Source: Archaeoglobaceae archaeon (GTDB lineage Archaea; Halobacteriota; Archaeoglobi; Archaeoglobales; Archaeoglobaceae). From it: a stretch of DNA of 64,000 nucleotides. The notes beneath the pieces were generated by a model. That model was not told the DNA's origin, did not search any database, and was given only the letters and a program-made list of their open reading frames with translations. The stretch is from assembly GCA_027036775.1 (NCBI GenBank), contig JALWDS010000001.1:119783-183782 (forward strand), given 5' to 3'. Of this stretch, positions 35,060 to 45,661 are shown in pieces (position 1 is the stretch's first letter; the number at the start of each line of letters is the position of its first letter). The position numbers and the translations under genes are program-made.

Positions 35060-36016
35060 ATGCTCAGAGAAGAGATTTCAAGGAGGGCAAGAATTGTTGA
35101 GGACGCTATATGGAGGTTTTGTAAGGTTGGAGAGCCCAAGGGACTATACACTGCAAGCTACCATCTGATCAAAGCTGGAGGAAAAAGACTGAGACCCGTT
35201 TTGACTTTGCTGTGCTGTGAGGCGATAGGTAAGGATTGGGAAAACGTTCTTCCCTCGGCGGTTGCGATAGAGCTCATACACAACTTCACGCTCATTCACG
35301 ACGACATAATGGACAGAGACGATTACAGGAGGGGTGTTAAAACCGTTCACAGGCTTTTCGGTGAACCTACCGCAATTTTGGCTGGAGACACACTTTTCGC
35401 TCAGGCCTTCGAGGTTCTATCGAAGTGCAAGGTCGATTCGAGAAATCTGGTTAGGGCCTTTGAAGTTGTCGCGGACGTTTGCGTTAAGATCTGTGAAGGG
35501 CAATACATGGACATGGATTTCGAGAAGAGAGACGACGTGAGCGTTGAGGAGTATTTGGAGATGGTCAAGAGGAAAACCGCAGTTTTAATAGCCTGCTCGT
35601 GCTCCCTTCCGGCCATACTCTACGGTGAGAGGATATACGAAAAGGCACTCTGGAACTTCGGTTTGAACTGCGGAATAGGGTTTCAGATTCACGACGACGT
35701 TCTGGACATAGTGGGTGGAGATAGGATTGGAAAAGACTGGTGTAGCGACTTGGTTGAGGGTAAAAAGACCATAGTTTACCTAAAGGCGAGAGAGATGGGA
35801 GTCGATATAGATATCTTCGGTAAGGGAAAGGCAAGCGATGAGGAAAAGATGAAAGCTGTTGAAAAGCTTAAGGAGTGCGGGGCGATAGATTTTGCCTCAA
35901 AAATGGCCAAAGAATACGTTGAGATGGGTAAGAGGTATCTTGAGGTTTTACCGAATTCGAAAGCGAAGGATGTTCTCATTCAAATTGCGGATTACCTCGT
36001 TACGAGGGAGTATTAG
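35060..36016 (+). CDS. idsA: Geranylgeranyl/farnesyl diphosphate synthase
   Basis: Builds the C20 (or C15) prenyl chains for archaeal ether lipids and quinone tails. The 318-residue protein has the first Asp-rich motif DDIMD in NFTLIHDDIMDRDDYRRG, the GGKRLRPVL substrate block, and the second motif FQIHDDVLDIVGG. ATG 35060 has GAGGTGAAAG upstream and is preferred over the longer frame (35009). It follows fni by 4 nt, completing a kinase-isomerase-synthase set. Confidence 0.93.
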   Translation: MLREEISRRARIVEDAIWRFCKVGEPKGLYTASYHLIKAGGKRLRPVLTLLCCEAIGKDWENVLPSAVAIELIHNFTLIHDDIMDRDDYRRGVKTVHRLFGEPTAILAGDTLFAQAFEVLSKCKVDSRNLVRAFEVVADVCVKICEGQYMDMDFEKRDDVSVEEYLEMVKRKTAVLIACSCSLPAILYGERIYEKALWNFGLNCGIGFQIHDDVLDIVGGDRIGKDWCSDLVEGKKTIVYLKAREMGVDIDIFGKGKASDEEKMKAVEKLKECGAIDFASKMAKEYVEMGKRYLEVLPNSKAKDVLIQIADYLVTREY

Positions 36017-36060
36017 TTTAATCCTAATTAAAGAGATTTTTCCCATTATTTAGGAAAACG

Positions 36061-36068
36061 TTTAAATA
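36061..36068 (+). promoter_or_regulatory. TATA box of trpB2
   Basis: TTTAAATA preceded by an A-rich BRE (AGGAAAACG) is centred 25-26 nt before the ATG at 36090. This is one of the clearest leaderless promoters in the window. Confidence 0.6.
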
Positions 36069-36089
36069 ACGAGAAAATCCCAATGGGCT

Positions 36090-37382
36090 ATGAAGAAGAT
36101 CGTTCTCGACGAAAACGAAATGCCAAAGAGCTGGTACAACGTAATACCAGATTTGCCAGAACCCCTCCCACCTCCACTGCATCCCGTTACTAAAGAACCA
36201 GTAAAGCCCGAGGACTTAGAGCCGATATTCCCAAAAGCCCTGATAGAGCAGGAGATGAGTGGTGAGAGATGGATAAGGATTCCAGAGGAAGTTAGAGAAG
36301 TTTACAGAATTTGGAGACCCACACCACTTATAAGGGCGGAGAGACTTGAGAAGGCTTTAAAGACTCCAGCGAGAATATACTTCAAGTACGAGGGTGTAAG
36401 CCCTCCGGGGAGTCACAAACCGAATACAGCGGTAGCTCAAGCCTACTACAACGCTAAGGAAGGCGTTGAAAGGTTAACGACTGAAACTGGTGCTGGTCAG
36501 TGGGGTTCCGCTTTGTGTTTCGCCTGTAAGCTGTTCGATTTGAAGTGCACGGTTTACATGGTTAAGGTCAGTTACATGCAGAAACCCTACAGAAGGGTTT
36601 TGATGGAAACGTGGGGTGGGGAGGTAATTCCGTCGCCATCCGAAAGAACCGAAGTTGGTAGGAAAATTTTGGAGAAAGACCCTGAAAATCCCGGTAGCTT
36701 GGGAATTGCGATCAGCGAAGCTATAGAGGATGCGGTAAAGCATGAAAACACCAAATACAGCTTGGGAAGTGTTCTAAACCACGTTTTGATGCATCAAACG
36801 ATCATAGGATTAGAGGCTAAAAAACAGCTTGAATCCATCGGTGAAAAGCCAGATGTAATAGTGGGTTGCGTTGGAGGAGGTAGCAACTTCGCCGGTTTGT
36901 GTTATCCGTTTATAAGAACCGCACAGAAGGACGGAATTAAGATAATAGCGGTAGAACCCAAAGCCTGTCCAACTTTAACGAGGGGAGAATACAGATACGA
37001 TTACGGAGATACAGCTGGTTTAACGCCCCTACTGAAGATGTTCACTTTGGGACATACCTTCATACCTCCACCGATTCACGCCGGTGGTTTGAGGTATCAT
37101 GGAGACGCCCCAACTCTTTGTCTACTCGTTAAGCACGGATTGATTGAGGCAAGGGCTGTAGGGCAGATTTCAACCTTCGAGGCTGGAGTAATGTTTGCAA
37201 GGTATGAGGGAATTGTTCCAGCACCAGAAACCAACCACGCAATAAGGGTTGTAATAGATGAAGCTATAAAGGCGAGGGAGGAGGGAGAAGAGAAGGTTAT
37301 TCTGTTCAACTTCAGCGGTCATGGATTGTTGGATTTGCAAGCCTACGACGACTATTTGAGCGGTAAGCTACAGGATACTTAA
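36090..37382 (+). CDS. trpB2: Tryptophan synthase beta chain, TrpB2 type
   Basis: PLP enzyme that joins indole and serine. The 430-residue length and N-terminal extension ([18 protein letters not shown]) mark the TrpB2 subgroup. The PLP lysine lies in [10 protein letters not shown], followed by [33 protein letters not shown] and the C-terminal [20 protein letters not shown]. TrpB2 proteins often work without TrpA and may salvage indole or have serine deaminase activity. No trpA is beside it; trpC lies at the window's right end. Confidence 0.93.
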   Translation: MKKIVLDENEMPKSWYNVIPDLPEPLPPPLHPVTKEPVKPEDLEPIFPKALIEQEMSGERWIRIPEEVREVYRIWRPTPLIRAERLEKALKTPARIYFKYEGVSPPGSHKPNTAVAQAYYNAKEGVERLTTETGAGQWGSALCFACKLFDLKCTVYMVKVSYMQKPYRRVLMETWGGEVIPSPSERTEVGRKILEKDPENPGSLGIAISEAIEDAVKHENTKYSLGSVLNHVLMHQTIIGLEAKKQLESIGEKPDVIVGCVGGGSNFAGLCYPFIRTAQKDGIKIIAVEPKACPTLTRGEYRYDYGDTAGLTPLLKMFTLGHTFIPPPIHAGGLRYHGDAPTLCLLVKHGLIEARAVGQISTFEAGVMFARYEGIVPAPETNHAIRVVIDEAIKAREEGEEKVILFNFSGHGLLDLQAYDDYLSGKLQDT

Positions 37383-37401
37383 AATTTTTACAACGGTAAC
37401 C

Positions 37402-37409
37402 TTTAAATT
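37402..37409 (+). promoter_or_regulatory. TATA box of tRNA-Asn
   Basis: TTTAAATT is centred about 30 nt before the tRNA 5' end, allowing a few bases of 5' leader. Confidence 0.5.
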
Positions 37410-37434
37410 CACATCGGTATCATTAACAATCGGT

Positions 37435-37507
37435 GCCGCCGTAGCTTAGCTGGTAGAGCGTCGGCCTGTTAAGCCGATGGTCCCAGGTTCGAATCCTGGC
37501 GGCGGCG
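37435..37507 (+). tRNA. tRNA-Asn (GTT)
   Basis: The acceptor stem pairs GCCGCCG (37435-37441) with CGGCGGC (37500-37506), discriminator G. The anticodon stem TCGGC/GCCGA holds loop CTGTTAA with anticodon GTT (37468-37470). The T arm is CCAGG-TTCGAAT-CCTGG. CCA is not encoded. Confidence 0.97.
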
Positions 37508-37563
37508 CTAATCTATCTATACAGCCATGTTTTTTGAAGAAAAGCAAAGTTAATCCAATTTCG

Positions 37564-37791
37564 ATGTCCATTATCAGCAAAACAAAGCTCAGCATTCTCA
37601 AAGAACTATCCAAGCAACCCCTTCACGGTTATGCACTTGCAAAAAAGCTCAACATCACAATTTCATCGATCTATGCCCACCTATCCGAACTTGAACGTTA
37701 TGGCTTTGTAACCCATGCAATCTACGAACGCCGTAAAGTCTATTACATCACCGAAAAAGGGAAAATCTTGCTTAATTTACTTTCCAAATGA
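37564..37791 (+). CDS. Small winged-helix transcriptional regulator
   Basis: A 75-residue wHTH protein beginning MSIISKTKLSILKELSKQPLHGYALAKKL. The helix-turn-helix is HGYALAKKLNITISSIYAHLSELERYG and the wing is IYERRKVYYITEKGKIL, resembling PadR/ArsR-type regulators. The frame is open into the tRNA, but the ATG at 37564 gives a natural N-terminus. It starts 57 nt after tRNA-Asn, a place where integrated elements often leave genes; no attachment-site repeat was found. Confidence 0.8.
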   Translation: MSIISKTKLSILKELSKQPLHGYALAKKLNITISSIYAHLSELERYGFVTHAIYERRKVYYITEKGKILLNLLSK

Positions 37792-37806
37792 ATAAAACCA
37801 AATAAA

Positions 37807-39450
37807 TCAAAGCAGGTAACCGCAGTCGAACATTGAAGTTAAATCCAACTCGAAAGCGACAACTGGATTCTGTATATCAAACCTCTCCAAAACCTCTGGA
37901 TGTATCTCGCCAAACACGCCGACTTTACTTCCATCAACCACGACGTTAGCCCTTCTCCCCTCTATGAAGGCTTTATCGTCGCTCTCAACAACTTTCCACT
38001 CAACGTTCAGCTCTCTCATAACCGCCTGAACCACACTCCTTATTTCAGCAAAGTTGGCCCTCGAATGTGTTATGCAACACGCCAACCTCAACCTATTTTT
38101 CATTCCAACGACAACGTCTCCAACCTCAAAGATCTTCTGAGGCATTGAATGATGCTTGTTCACAGCCAAAACTTCGAGGAGTTTAGGTATGAGGTCGGTT
38201 CTAACAATCGTATGGTCTTCCGTGAGGGGTTTCATCAATGGGACGTAGTTCTCCCAAGGTTTTGCTGTTCTGTTCATGTATTCGTATTGAACCCTCTCGT
38301 TCGTCAACGTGAAGGTTACAACCTCCAAAAATCCCAAACCTATCATGATCTCCTTCACCAAATCTCTCAGATCGTTCCAAGGATGGCTCTTACCTATTCC
38401 CATAGTTTTCGGATACTCTGGCTCAATCCTATCGTATCTGTGACCGATCGCAATATCCTCGATAACGTCCCACTCGTGCATAACGTCCGCCCTGTATGGT
38501 GGAACGAGAACTTTGACAAAATCGTCGTAAATCTCGACACCGAACCTCATCCTCTCCAAAGCGAGCTTTATCTCCTCATCGCTCAACTCAAAACCCAAAA
38601 GCCCAAAGATTTCTTCCTTTCTGACCTCCATGATCTTGGGACTCAGATCTGGGGATACGTAAGTCCTATCGGGATAAATCACTTCAACAGATTCGATCAC
38701 ACCACCCCTATCCGCAAGCATAGTTGCAAGGATGTTCAAAGCCTTATCGACGAACTCGTCAAATCCCGTAACGTCTATGAATAGATCCGTGGTCTTTTCA
38801 GTCACCCTCGTTTTTTCAGCGTTTATTATGGGTGGGAAGGAGATTGCTTCTCCGTTGGCATCCACTATCATCGGATACCTATCGACGTTCTCCAAAATGA
38901 AAGCGAACTTCTTGCCCTTAGGATGCTCCCTCAAAATCTCCTCAACGCTCATCTCCCTATCGAAGTCCAAAGGGACAAATTTGAAATCCTTATCGACGGC
39001 CCTGTATGTCAGAGGGAACTCTATCTTACTCAAATCGTGAACGCCTATCGCCATCCTCCTCCTATTCCTACCAATTGTCCAGTGCAAGTCCTCCTGAACC
39101 TCCATCAGAGACCTGATAACCTCATCCGTCATCTTCAAACCCCTTACGACGCACCCCCTTATGTAGGGTCTAACGGACAGAACGCTCTCATCCACCACTA
39201 TCTTCCAACCCCCCTCTTTAACCTCGTAGCTCCTGTAACCCCTCTCTATATCCAAAAAACCTCTCAAAGCCCTTGCGACACCCTCCACGCTATACAAATC
39301 AGGTCTGTTTGGAAAGAATTCAACGTCAACGTGATCGTCGTAAACCCTCTCAATATCGCAACCTATCATGGGTAGGTTTTCCAGTATGGTCTTTCTATCG
39401 ACACCAACCAACCTCTCAAGCTCATCCCAGTAGAGGGTGATGACTGGCAT
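37807..39450 (-). CDS. pheT: Phenylalanyl-tRNA synthetase beta subunit
   Basis: The 547-residue archaeal-type beta chain, which forms a heterotetramer with PheS to charge tRNA-Phe. Visible blocks are EFFPNRPDLYSVEGVARALRG (editing/B1 region), RNRRRMAIGVHDLSKI, the B5 domain around PPYRADVMHEWDVIEDIAIG and the B6/B7 region LGFLEVVTFTLTN. The archaeal form lacks the N-terminal EMAP-like domain of bacterial PheT. PheS is not in the window. It is divergent from thpR. Confidence 0.95.
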   Translation of the reverse strand: MPVITLYWDELERLVGVDRKTILENLPMIGCDIERVYDDHVDVEFFPNRPDLYSVEGVARALRGFLDIERGYRSYEVKEGGWKIVVDESVLSVRPYIRGCVVRGLKMTDEVIRSLMEVQEDLHWTIGRNRRRMAIGVHDLSKIEFPLTYRAVDKDFKFVPLDFDREMSVEEILREHPKGKKFAFILENVDRYPMIVDANGEAISFPPIINAEKTRVTEKTTDLFIDVTGFDEFVDKALNILATMLADRGGVIESVEVIYPDRTYVSPDLSPKIMEVRKEEIFGLLGFELSDEEIKLALERMRFGVEIYDDFVKVLVPPYRADVMHEWDVIEDIAIGHRYDRIEPEYPKTMGIGKSHPWNDLRDLVKEIMIGLGFLEVVTFTLTNERVQYEYMNRTAKPWENYVPLMKPLTEDHTIVRTDLIPKLLEVLAVNKHHSMPQKIFEVGDVVVGMKNRLRLACCITHSRANFAEIRSVVQAVMRELNVEWKVVESDDKAFIEGRRANVVVDGSKVGVFGEIHPEVLERFDIQNPVVAFELDLTSMFDCGYLL

Positions 39451-39514
39451 GTTCGAAGATATACCATCGCTAAATAAGCGTTTGGTTTAAAAGCTTGAAA
39501 TGGTTTTGTTGAGC

Positions 39515-40054
39515 ATGAGGTTGTTCGTTGCTGTGGACTTGAGTGAAGATGTCAGGGAGAGGATTGAGAACGTCTTGAAGGTCTTCAAAGACTTCAAAGG
39601 CGTTAAACCTGTTGAGAGAGAAAACCTGCACATAACCCTCATGTTCCTCGGTGAGGTTCCAGACAGAAGGGTTGAAGTTGTCAGGGAGAGTTTGAAAGGT
39701 ATAAGGTTTGAACCGTTTAAGATAAGGTTGAAGGGATTGGGTAACTTCAACTACAGGGTTTTCTGGGTCGGTGTTGTGGAGGGAAACGATTACTTGGGCA
39801 TTTTGGCTAAGGAGGTTGAGAATTCCTTGAAGAGGATCGGTTTTAAGAGAGATAAAGATTTTGTGGCACATGCAACGGTTGCAAGGGTTAAGAGGTTGAA
39901 TCCAGATGACAGAACGAGGTTGGAAAAATCCTTAGAGAGCTTTAAAGACTTCGAATTCGGCGAGATGGTCGTAGATAGTTTCAAGCTCAAGAAGAGCACT
40001 TTAACACCTAAAGGCCCCATTTACGAAGATTTGGAGGTTTATGAATTTAAATGA
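39515..40054 (+). CDS. thpR: RNA 2',3'-cyclic 3'-phosphodiesterase (2H superfamily)
   Basis: A 179-residue 2H phosphoesterase with the two catalytic H-x-T/S-x tetrads in NLHITLMFLG and FVAHATVARV. It opens 2',3'-cyclic phosphates on RNA ends and can act in RNA ligation chemistry. The frame is open from 39500, but a GTTTAAAAG box at 39483-39491 lies about 27 nt before ATG 39515 (MRLFVAVDLSE), the family's usual start. It overlaps the convergent peptidase gene by 8 nt. Confidence 0.92.
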   Translation: MRLFVAVDLSEDVRERIENVLKVFKDFKGVKPVERENLHITLMFLGEVPDRRVEVVRESLKGIRFEPFKIRLKGLGNFNYRVFWVGVVEGNDYLGILAKEVENSLKRIGFKRDKDFVAHATVARVKRLNPDDRTRLEKSLESFKDFEFGEMVVDSFKLKKSTLTPKGPIYEDLEVYEFK

Positions 40055-41249
40055 AAGGTAGAACGGCAAAGACCTTCGCATCGTTGACCATATTTTCTAT
40101 CAGACAGAACTCGTTCGGTTTATGTGCGTTACCTACGAACGTCGCCCATACCGCTGTGTGAATTCCAAACTGTCTGAAGAAAGAAGCACAGGTGTTTCCT
40201 CCAATTCCCACAGGCCTTGCGTTTACGTTTCTCATCAACCTTATCGCCCTCTTCAACCTCTCAACGACCTCGCTGTTCTCTGGCGTTGGTGGTGAGGAGT
40301 TGGCCTGAAGAACCTCGATCTCTATCGGTTTCTTGTCCCTCTCAACGAATCTATCCCTAACGTCCCTCACAACTTTCACAACTTCCTCGAGATCGTATTC
40401 AGGCAATATTCGGCAGTCCATGTAGCTGACGTCCAAACCCGGAATTGTGTTCACGTTATCGACGTTCTTCTCCCTCTTCGTCGGTTCGAAGGTCGAGTAA
40501 GGTGGAGAAAATAATTCGTTTTCGGCTTTAAACCTTTCATGTAAAATTTTATCGAGTTCTAAAAGAAATTCCATAGCCCTTCTATTGGCGTTCAGCTTTG
40601 GTGTGCTTGCATGACTTTGGATTCCGTGAACCCTGAATCTCAACCACAGTATGCTCTTTTCCGCTATTTCAATTTCATCTCCTCTTTCGTTTCCAGCATC
40701 TGGAACGACAACAATGTCGTTTTTATCGAATACCCCTTTATTCAACAGATACTTAATTCCGTAGTTACTGCCCGTCTCTTCATCGGAAACGAAAACCAAT
40801 CCGAAACCCACTTTAGGTTCGAACTTCCTAACGAGCTCCTTAACTACCTTTCCAGCGAATATGGATGATACTACGGCCTGATTGTTGTCCTCAGCTCCCC
40901 TCCCGTATATCCTACCGTCTCTAACGACCGCTTTAAACGGTGGAGTTTCCCAAAGGGAAACGTCACCTTCGGGAACGACGTCCAAGTGGGAAACTATCCA
41001 GAGCATCCTCTCACCTTCAACGACCTCGGCAACTACGTTGGGTCTAACTCCCCCTTTAGCCCTATCATCTTTTGCATCGTATCTTTTAACTTCGAATTCG
41101 CTCAGCAAACTCTCAACGTATTCGGCCTTATCCAACTCACCCTCTCCACCGTAGTCGGGGCTGATTGCCTTCAGTTCGATCAGTTTGCATGCAACTTCAA
41201 TCATCTCCCTCCTGTAACCTTCACAGAGTTTTTCAACCAACTCCTTCAT
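40047..41249 (-). CDS. M20-family metallopeptidase
   Basis: A 400-residue zinc aminoacylase/peptidase of the ArgE/DapE/CPG2 family. Metal and catalytic residues are seen in SHLDVVPEG (H-x-D), GAEDNNQAVVS (bridging Asp), SDEETGSNYG (Glu-Glu) and the C-terminal GNAHKPNEF (His). The family hydrolyses N-acyl amino acids or dipeptides; the substrate is unknown. Lysine/arginine pathway or peptide salvage roles are possible. It is co-transcribed with the HTH gene upstream (17-nt overlap). Confidence 0.88.
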   Translation of the reverse strand: MKELVEKLCEGYRREMIEVACKLIELKAISPDYGGEGELDKAEYVESLLSEFEVKRYDAKDDRAKGGVRPNVVAEVVEGERMLWIVSHLDVVPEGDVSLWETPPFKAVVRDGRIYGRGAEDNNQAVVSSIFAGKVVKELVRKFEPKVGFGLVFVSDEETGSNYGIKYLLNKGVFDKNDIVVVPDAGNERGDEIEIAEKSILWLRFRVHGIQSHASTPKLNANRRAMEFLLELDKILHERFKAENELFSPPYSTFEPTKREKNVDNVNTIPGLDVSYMDCRILPEYDLEEVVKVVRDVRDRFVERDKKPIEIEVLQANSSPPTPENSEVVERLKRAIRLMRNVNARPVGIGGNTCASFFRQFGIHTAVWATFVGNAHKPNEFCLIENMVNDAKVFAVLPFI

Positions 41250-41694
41250 TTAAAACCCTCCTTATGTTGTTTTCAAGCTCTCTAACCTCCTTCAAAACGT
41301 TCTCATCCTTCGAATTCTTTAAGCGTTCTATTTCAGCCAAAATTCCGGCCAAACTCCTAAAATCCTTCGGAGAGCTTTCAAATATTTCCTTCAATTTTTC
41401 GATCTTCCATCTCGAAATTAGATCGCAATCCAGAGAATTTACCAAAGCCCTCAAGATTTCCGCAATCCTCCTACCGTCTTTGGTCAACCTCAAAACCTTC
41501 GTCCTGCCTTCAAATTCCGATTCGACTATTGCAAATCTCTCAAACTCGTTCAAGATTTTTGAAACGTAGCTGTATGGAGATTCCACCTCCCTGGCTATGA
41601 GCATCGGATAAGCCTTCTTCCCGTTCTCTTCAGCTTCAAGTATCTTCAAAAGAATTTTAACCGTCTTCTCGTGAAGGAAGAGCTTCTTTAACAT
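41233..41694 (-). CDS. wHTH protein with C-terminal coiled coil
   Basis: A 153-residue protein. The N-terminal 75 residues form a MarR-like winged helix (VESPYSYVSKILNEFERFAIVESEFEGRTKVLRLTKDG). The C-terminal part is helical and charged (EIERLKNSKDENVLKEVRELENNIRRVL), suggesting dimerisation. It overlaps the M20 peptidase gene start, so it may control that operon. The family is not recognised in detail. Confidence 0.7.
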   Translation of the reverse strand: MLKKLFLHEKTVKILLKILEAEENGKKAYPMLIAREVESPYSYVSKILNEFERFAIVESEFEGRTKVLRLTKDGRRIAEILRALVNSLDCDLISRWKIEKLKEIFESSPKDFRSLAGILAEIERLKNSKDENVLKEVRELENNIRRVLNEGVG

Positions 41695-41791
41695 CGAACG
41701 TAATGACTCCGATGAGTTAAAAGCTGTTTTCCTTACAGTAGTTCACAAGGTGACACGATTGGGTTTGGACTCATTGAGATTAGTGTAACAG

Positions 41792-42487
41792 TTACCTATA
41801 CATATACCTACCATCTTTGTCATTTATTAGTTCGATATTATTTTCAGCCAATATATTTTCCTCTCTGTAAAGCTCTAAGTTTGTGCAGTTGAATTCCGGT
41901 TTCAGTCTTAACCTTATGTTGTATAAGTTCACGAGTTTCCATCCGACGATCTTGAAGCTGTTAGGCTTACCATCAATAACAAAACCAAGAACGCAATGCT
42001 TTCCACTGTGATTAATCTTTCTTCTGGTTTCCCTTAACGGAGTAATGTAGAAATCCCTTGGCGAACCAGTATTGGGTCTTTGAGTTGCTTTTATATCTAT
42101 GTACGTAACTCCACCGTAAACATCTAAGAATATCAAATCTGGATAGCCCGACCCACCCAAGCGTCTAACATCTTGTATAACTTTAAAACAGTGCTTGTTA
42201 TTTTTAAACATGATAGGAACTTGTTCCTCCAAGTAGTTGCTAACTTCGTTGATTCTACCAATTGAAATGATACTGTCGTAAAAGTAGCTCATCGTTATAT
42301 CCGCAAGGAGCTTAAGATCTTCAACGAGTGACCTATCATGTGCGTTGGATAAATTGAAATCCTCAACATCCCGATCCGTAGCAATTTTTATTACTATGTG
42401 AAAGGGAATACTTTCAAACACCTCCAGAATTCCTCTTATAATTCTTCTATACTCTTCAAGTTCCTTAAGAATATCTTCGTCTCTCAT
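41792..42487 (-). CDS. Type II restriction endonuclease, PD-(D/E)XK
   Basis: A 231-residue protein with a plausible PD-(D/E)XK nuclease core: [16 protein letters not shown] followed by [12 protein letters not shown] (PD...D-x-K). The remaining sequence matches no restriction enzyme whose specificity I can name. It follows and overlaps the DNA methyltransferase gene by 23 nt on the same strand, the classic type II layout. The recognition sequence cannot be predicted. Confidence 0.8.
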   Translation of the reverse strand: MRDEDILKELEEYRRIIRGILEVFESIPFHIVIKIATDRDVEDFNLSNAHDRSLVEDLKLLADITMSYFYDSIISIGRINEVSNYLEEQVPIMFKNNKHCFKVIQDVRRLGGSGYPDLIFLDVYGGVTYIDIKATQRPNTGSPRDFYITPLRETRRKINHSGKHCVLGFVIDGKPNSFKIVGWKLVNLYNIRLRLKPEFNCTNLELYREENILAENNIELINDKDGRYMYR

Positions 42488-43361
42488 AGTAGCTCAAGTT
42501 CACAACATCTTTTATATTTCTTTCTTCTTTGATTTTCTTTTTCTCTTCTTCAATCCTTTTCTCAGCAATTTTAACGTAATCTTCATCAATTTCAAAACCG
42601 ATGAAGTTGACACCTAACCTTATACAGGCTATTGCTGTGGTGCCTATGCCCATAAAGGGATCCAACACGAGCTTAGTTTTCTTAAGCCCGTGTAGTTTTA
42701 TGCACATCATTGGTAGCTTGACGGGAAATGTGGAAGGATGAGGTCTTTCCTTCTCTCTCGACTGAATGGTTTCGTAAGGTATAAACCATGTATTACCTCG
42801 ATCTCTTAAATCTTGTTTGGAGCTTTTCCATCTTCCGATGTTGCTCTTATCTTGATAAGGAACGCCAATCGCAAGTTTATCTAATTCTACATTTCCATGC
42901 TTAGTAAAATGAAATATGTATTCATGACAAATTGCAAGAAATCTCTTTGAATTAATTGGTTTATAGTGCCCAACTGCGATGTCTCCTCTAATATTAGGAT
43001 AATTTCCCACGTCTTCCTTTTGAATTGCGATCGACTTGATCCAGTGAATAACGTTCTGCAGAACGAAGTGCTTTCTCAACCTAAACGCAACCTCCCAAGC
43101 TACCCAAGGATCGGTAGCTGTGTAACCCATATTTAAGAAAAACGATCCGTCATCCTTTAGAACCCTCTTAATTTCTAGAGCAACTTTCTCGATCCAGCTC
43201 AAATACTTTTCTCTCGGCATTCTGTCGTTAAATTTCCTGTAAGGAATGCCAACGTTGTAGGGTGGTGAAGTTACGACTACATCAACCTCTTTGTCGTTCA
43301 AATACCTCCTCATCCCTTCAAGACAGTCCATTACGTAGATTCTGTTCGGTCTGCACCTCAT
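42465..43361 (-). CDS. Type II DNA methyltransferase, beta class
   Basis: A 298-residue amino-methyltransferase. Catalytic motif IV is TSPPYN (about residues 31-36) near the N-terminus, and the SAM-binding motif I is [18 protein letters not shown] near the C-terminus. The order IV-TRD-X-I defines the beta class, which makes N6-methyladenine or N4-methylcytosine; TSPPY is common among N4-cytosine enzymes. The target-recognition region lies at about 100-200. It protects the host from the neighbouring endonuclease. Confidence 0.92.
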   Translation of the reverse strand: MRCRPNRIYVMDCLEGMRRYLNDKEVDVVVTSPPYNVGIPYRKFNDRMPREKYLSWIEKVALEIKRVLKDDGSFFLNMGYTATDPWVAWEVAFRLRKHFVLQNVIHWIKSIAIQKEDVGNYPNIRGDIAVGHYKPINSKRFLAICHEYIFHFTKHGNVELDKLAIGVPYQDKSNIGRWKSSKQDLRDRGNTWFIPYETIQSREKERPHPSTFPVKLPMMCIKLHGLKKTKLVLDPFMGIGTTAIACIRLGVNFIGFEIDEDYVKIAEKRIEEEKKKIKEERNIKDVVNLSYYERRRYS

Positions 43362-43373
43362 ACAATCATCCCT

Positions 43374-45656
43374 TCAGCCCGTAAACTTAGCCAATCCCCT
43401 TCTCCAAGCCCTTTCAACCTCATCAACGCTAACTCTCAAGACATCCTTAATCACAATCTCGTCCCCTCCAACTTCACCTACGAGATATGCACTGACACCT
43501 CTCTCCCTCATGAACTTAACGAAATCCTCTCCGTTCTCAACTTCAACCAACCATCTTGTGTTCGATTCGGAGAAGAGTTTAACGTAGTCTTCGCCCTTCA
43601 AACAACTTAAATCCACTCTGCAACCGCAGTTCCCTATGCACATCTCAGCCAAAGCTATTGCCAATCCACCTTCAGCCAAATCGTGGCAAGAGTAAACTTT
43701 GAACTCCTTAAACGCTTGTAGCATTGCGTTTGCATACTTCTTCAACCTCTTGGGAGAAGTTTTCGGAACTACAGTACTTTTTTGCCCCGTAACCTTGCAG
43801 AACAAACTACCTCCAAACTCTTTCAAAGTTTCCCCCACCAAAACGATCTCACCCTTGCCCTTGAAGTTCGAGCTTACAACCCTTCTAACGTCTTCAACTA
43901 TCCCTATTCCCATTAGGGTTGGTGTAGGAGCTACACAGCCGTAGGGTGTTTCGTTGTAAAAGCTCACGTTTCCACTGACACAAGGCAATCCAAAACCTCT
44001 TGCCATCCATCCCAAAGCCCTAACGCATTGAACAAAATCTCCCATCCTCTCCGGCTTTTCTGGATTTCCAAAGTTTAGGCAATCCGCGAAGCTGTGGGGG
44101 ATGGAATTTACAGCAATCAGATTTCTGATCATCTCATCGAAGCTACTTGCGGTCCCCCAAAACGGATCGATTTTTGTCATCCAAGGGTTAACGTCTGTCG
44201 TTATAGCCAAACCTCTCCAAGAATCCGTAGGCTTTAAAACAGCACAATCTCCATGGGTTTCTCTGTTTATCCTACCCTGCAAGGGCTTTAGAATAGTGCA
44301 AGCCCTAACCTCATGATCGTACTGCCTAACGATCCACTCTTTACTTGCAACATTTGGATGCTCAAGCATCTTAATCAAAACACTCTTGAAATCGCTCGGC
44401 TTCGAAGTCTCATCAATTCTCTCAACCCTTCTAACTCTGTAGGGTCTGCAGTATTCAACCGCACCCAACAAAAAATCCAAATCAAGCTCGTAAATTTTTT
44501 TGCCTCTCCAGTAAACCCTCACGACCTTCTCTTCAATCGCCTTGCCTACAACCACCGCTGGAACGTCCCACTTCTTAAACACATCTAAAACATCATCCAC
44601 ATGCTCTGGTCTGACGGTTAGCATCATCCTCTCCTGACTCTCGGAAATGTAAATCTCCCAAGGAGCCATTCCCTCCTCCTTCAAATGAACCTTGTCGAGG
44701 TAAACCTCAGCCCCACAATTGCTTGCATAACTCATCTCGCTTATCACACAGCTCAAACCTCCTCCACCCAAATCCTTCATACCAGTTATCAAACCCTTCT
44801 CAACGACCTCCAAGCATGCGTGGATCAGAGGTTCCTTCATTATCGGATTGCCCAGTTGAACGGCACCTCTCTCCTCCTCACTCTTTTCACTCAACTCCTT
44901 AGATGCGAACGTAACACCATGTATCCCATCCCTTCCCGTCGCTCCACCAACGAGCACGAAGATATCTCCAACGTTTCCAACCCTCGAGTGAACTATCCTG
45001 TCCTTCCTAACTATGCCAACGCATCCGACGTTGACGAGGCAGTTGGTGATGTAGCTCTCATCGAAGAAAACCATCCCACCGACCGTGGGAATACCAACTC
45101 TATTCCCATAATCCCTTATACCGGCGACGACACCGTAAAGGAGGTAGAGGGGATGTTTAACCCCCTTAGGTAGTTCCTTAACGTCCAAATTGCCGAAAAA
45201 TAGTGGATCGACCAAAGCTATCGGTTGTGCACCCATGCACAAAACATCTCTCAATATTCCACCGATTCCAGTTGCTGCACCGCCGTAAGGCTCTATAGCT
45301 GAAGGATGATTGTGAGATTCCAAAGCGACGACGTAAGCGTAATTCTCATCAAATTCCACAACTCCAGCATCCTCCTTTATCGCAGAAATGACGTAATCCC
45401 TTTCAATTCCGAATAAAAACTCCCTGAGATAGCACTTCGAACTTTTGTAGCAACAGTGCTCGCTCCACGCCTGTGCGATCGATTGAAGTTCTATGTCCGT
45501 CGGATTTCTACCCTTCTTTGCAAAGTATACCTTTATCTTCTTCATCTCTTCCAAGTTCAAAGCCAAGCCCATCTCCTCACTGATCCTGATAAGCTCTTCA
45601 TCTTTGGCATCTAAGATGTTAACTTCGTAAACCTGAGGGTATATCTCCCTATACAT
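43374..45656 (-). CDS. purL: Phosphoribosylformylglycinamidine synthase subunit PurL
   Basis: The 760-residue small-type PurL makes FGAM in purine synthesis together with PurQ and PurS. Blocks seen are [62 protein letters not shown] and [16 protein letters not shown]. The frame is open from GTG 45665, but ATG 45656 has GGAG 8 nt upstream (in the purS stop region) and is the better start. PurQ is not in the window. Confidence 0.95.
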   Translation of the reverse strand: MYREIYPQVYEVNILDAKDEELIRISEEMGLALNLEEMKKIKVYFAKKGRNPTDIELQSIAQAWSEHCCYKSSKCYLREFLFGIERDYVISAIKEDAGVVEFDENYAYVVALESHNHPSAIEPYGGAATGIGGILRDVLCMGAQPIALVDPLFFGNLDVKELPKGVKHPLYLLYGVVAGIRDYGNRVGIPTVGGMVFFDESYITNCLVNVGCVGIVRKDRIVHSRVGNVGDIFVLVGGATGRDGIHGVTFASKELSEKSEEERGAVQLGNPIMKEPLIHACLEVVEKGLITGMKDLGGGGLSCVISEMSYASNCGAEVYLDKVHLKEEGMAPWEIYISESQERMMLTVRPEHVDDVLDVFKKWDVPAVVVGKAIEEKVVRVYWRGKKIYELDLDFLLGAVEYCRPYRVRRVERIDETSKPSDFKSVLIKMLEHPNVASKEWIVRQYDHEVRACTILKPLQGRINRETHGDCAVLKPTDSWRGLAITTDVNPWMTKIDPFWGTASSFDEMIRNLIAVNSIPHSFADCLNFGNPEKPERMGDFVQCVRALGWMARGFGLPCVSGNVSFYNETPYGCVAPTPTLMGIGIVEDVRRVVSSNFKGKGEIVLVGETLKEFGGSLFCKVTGQKSTVVPKTSPKRLKKYANAMLQAFKEFKVYSCHDLAEGGLAIALAEMCIGNCGCRVDLSCLKGEDYVKLFSESNTRWLVEVENGEDFVKFMRERGVSAYLVGEVGGDEIVIKDVLRVSVDEVERAWRRGLAKFTG

Positions 45657-45661
45657 ACCGA

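Noticed and set aside
38149..38784. 211-residue plus-strand frame within pheT.
   Set aside because: Antisense shadow of pheT; the composition is not protein-like.
41695..41791. Possible box C/D RNA (GATGA and CTG-like words).
   Set aside because: The boxes are imperfect and no terminal stem can be drawn.
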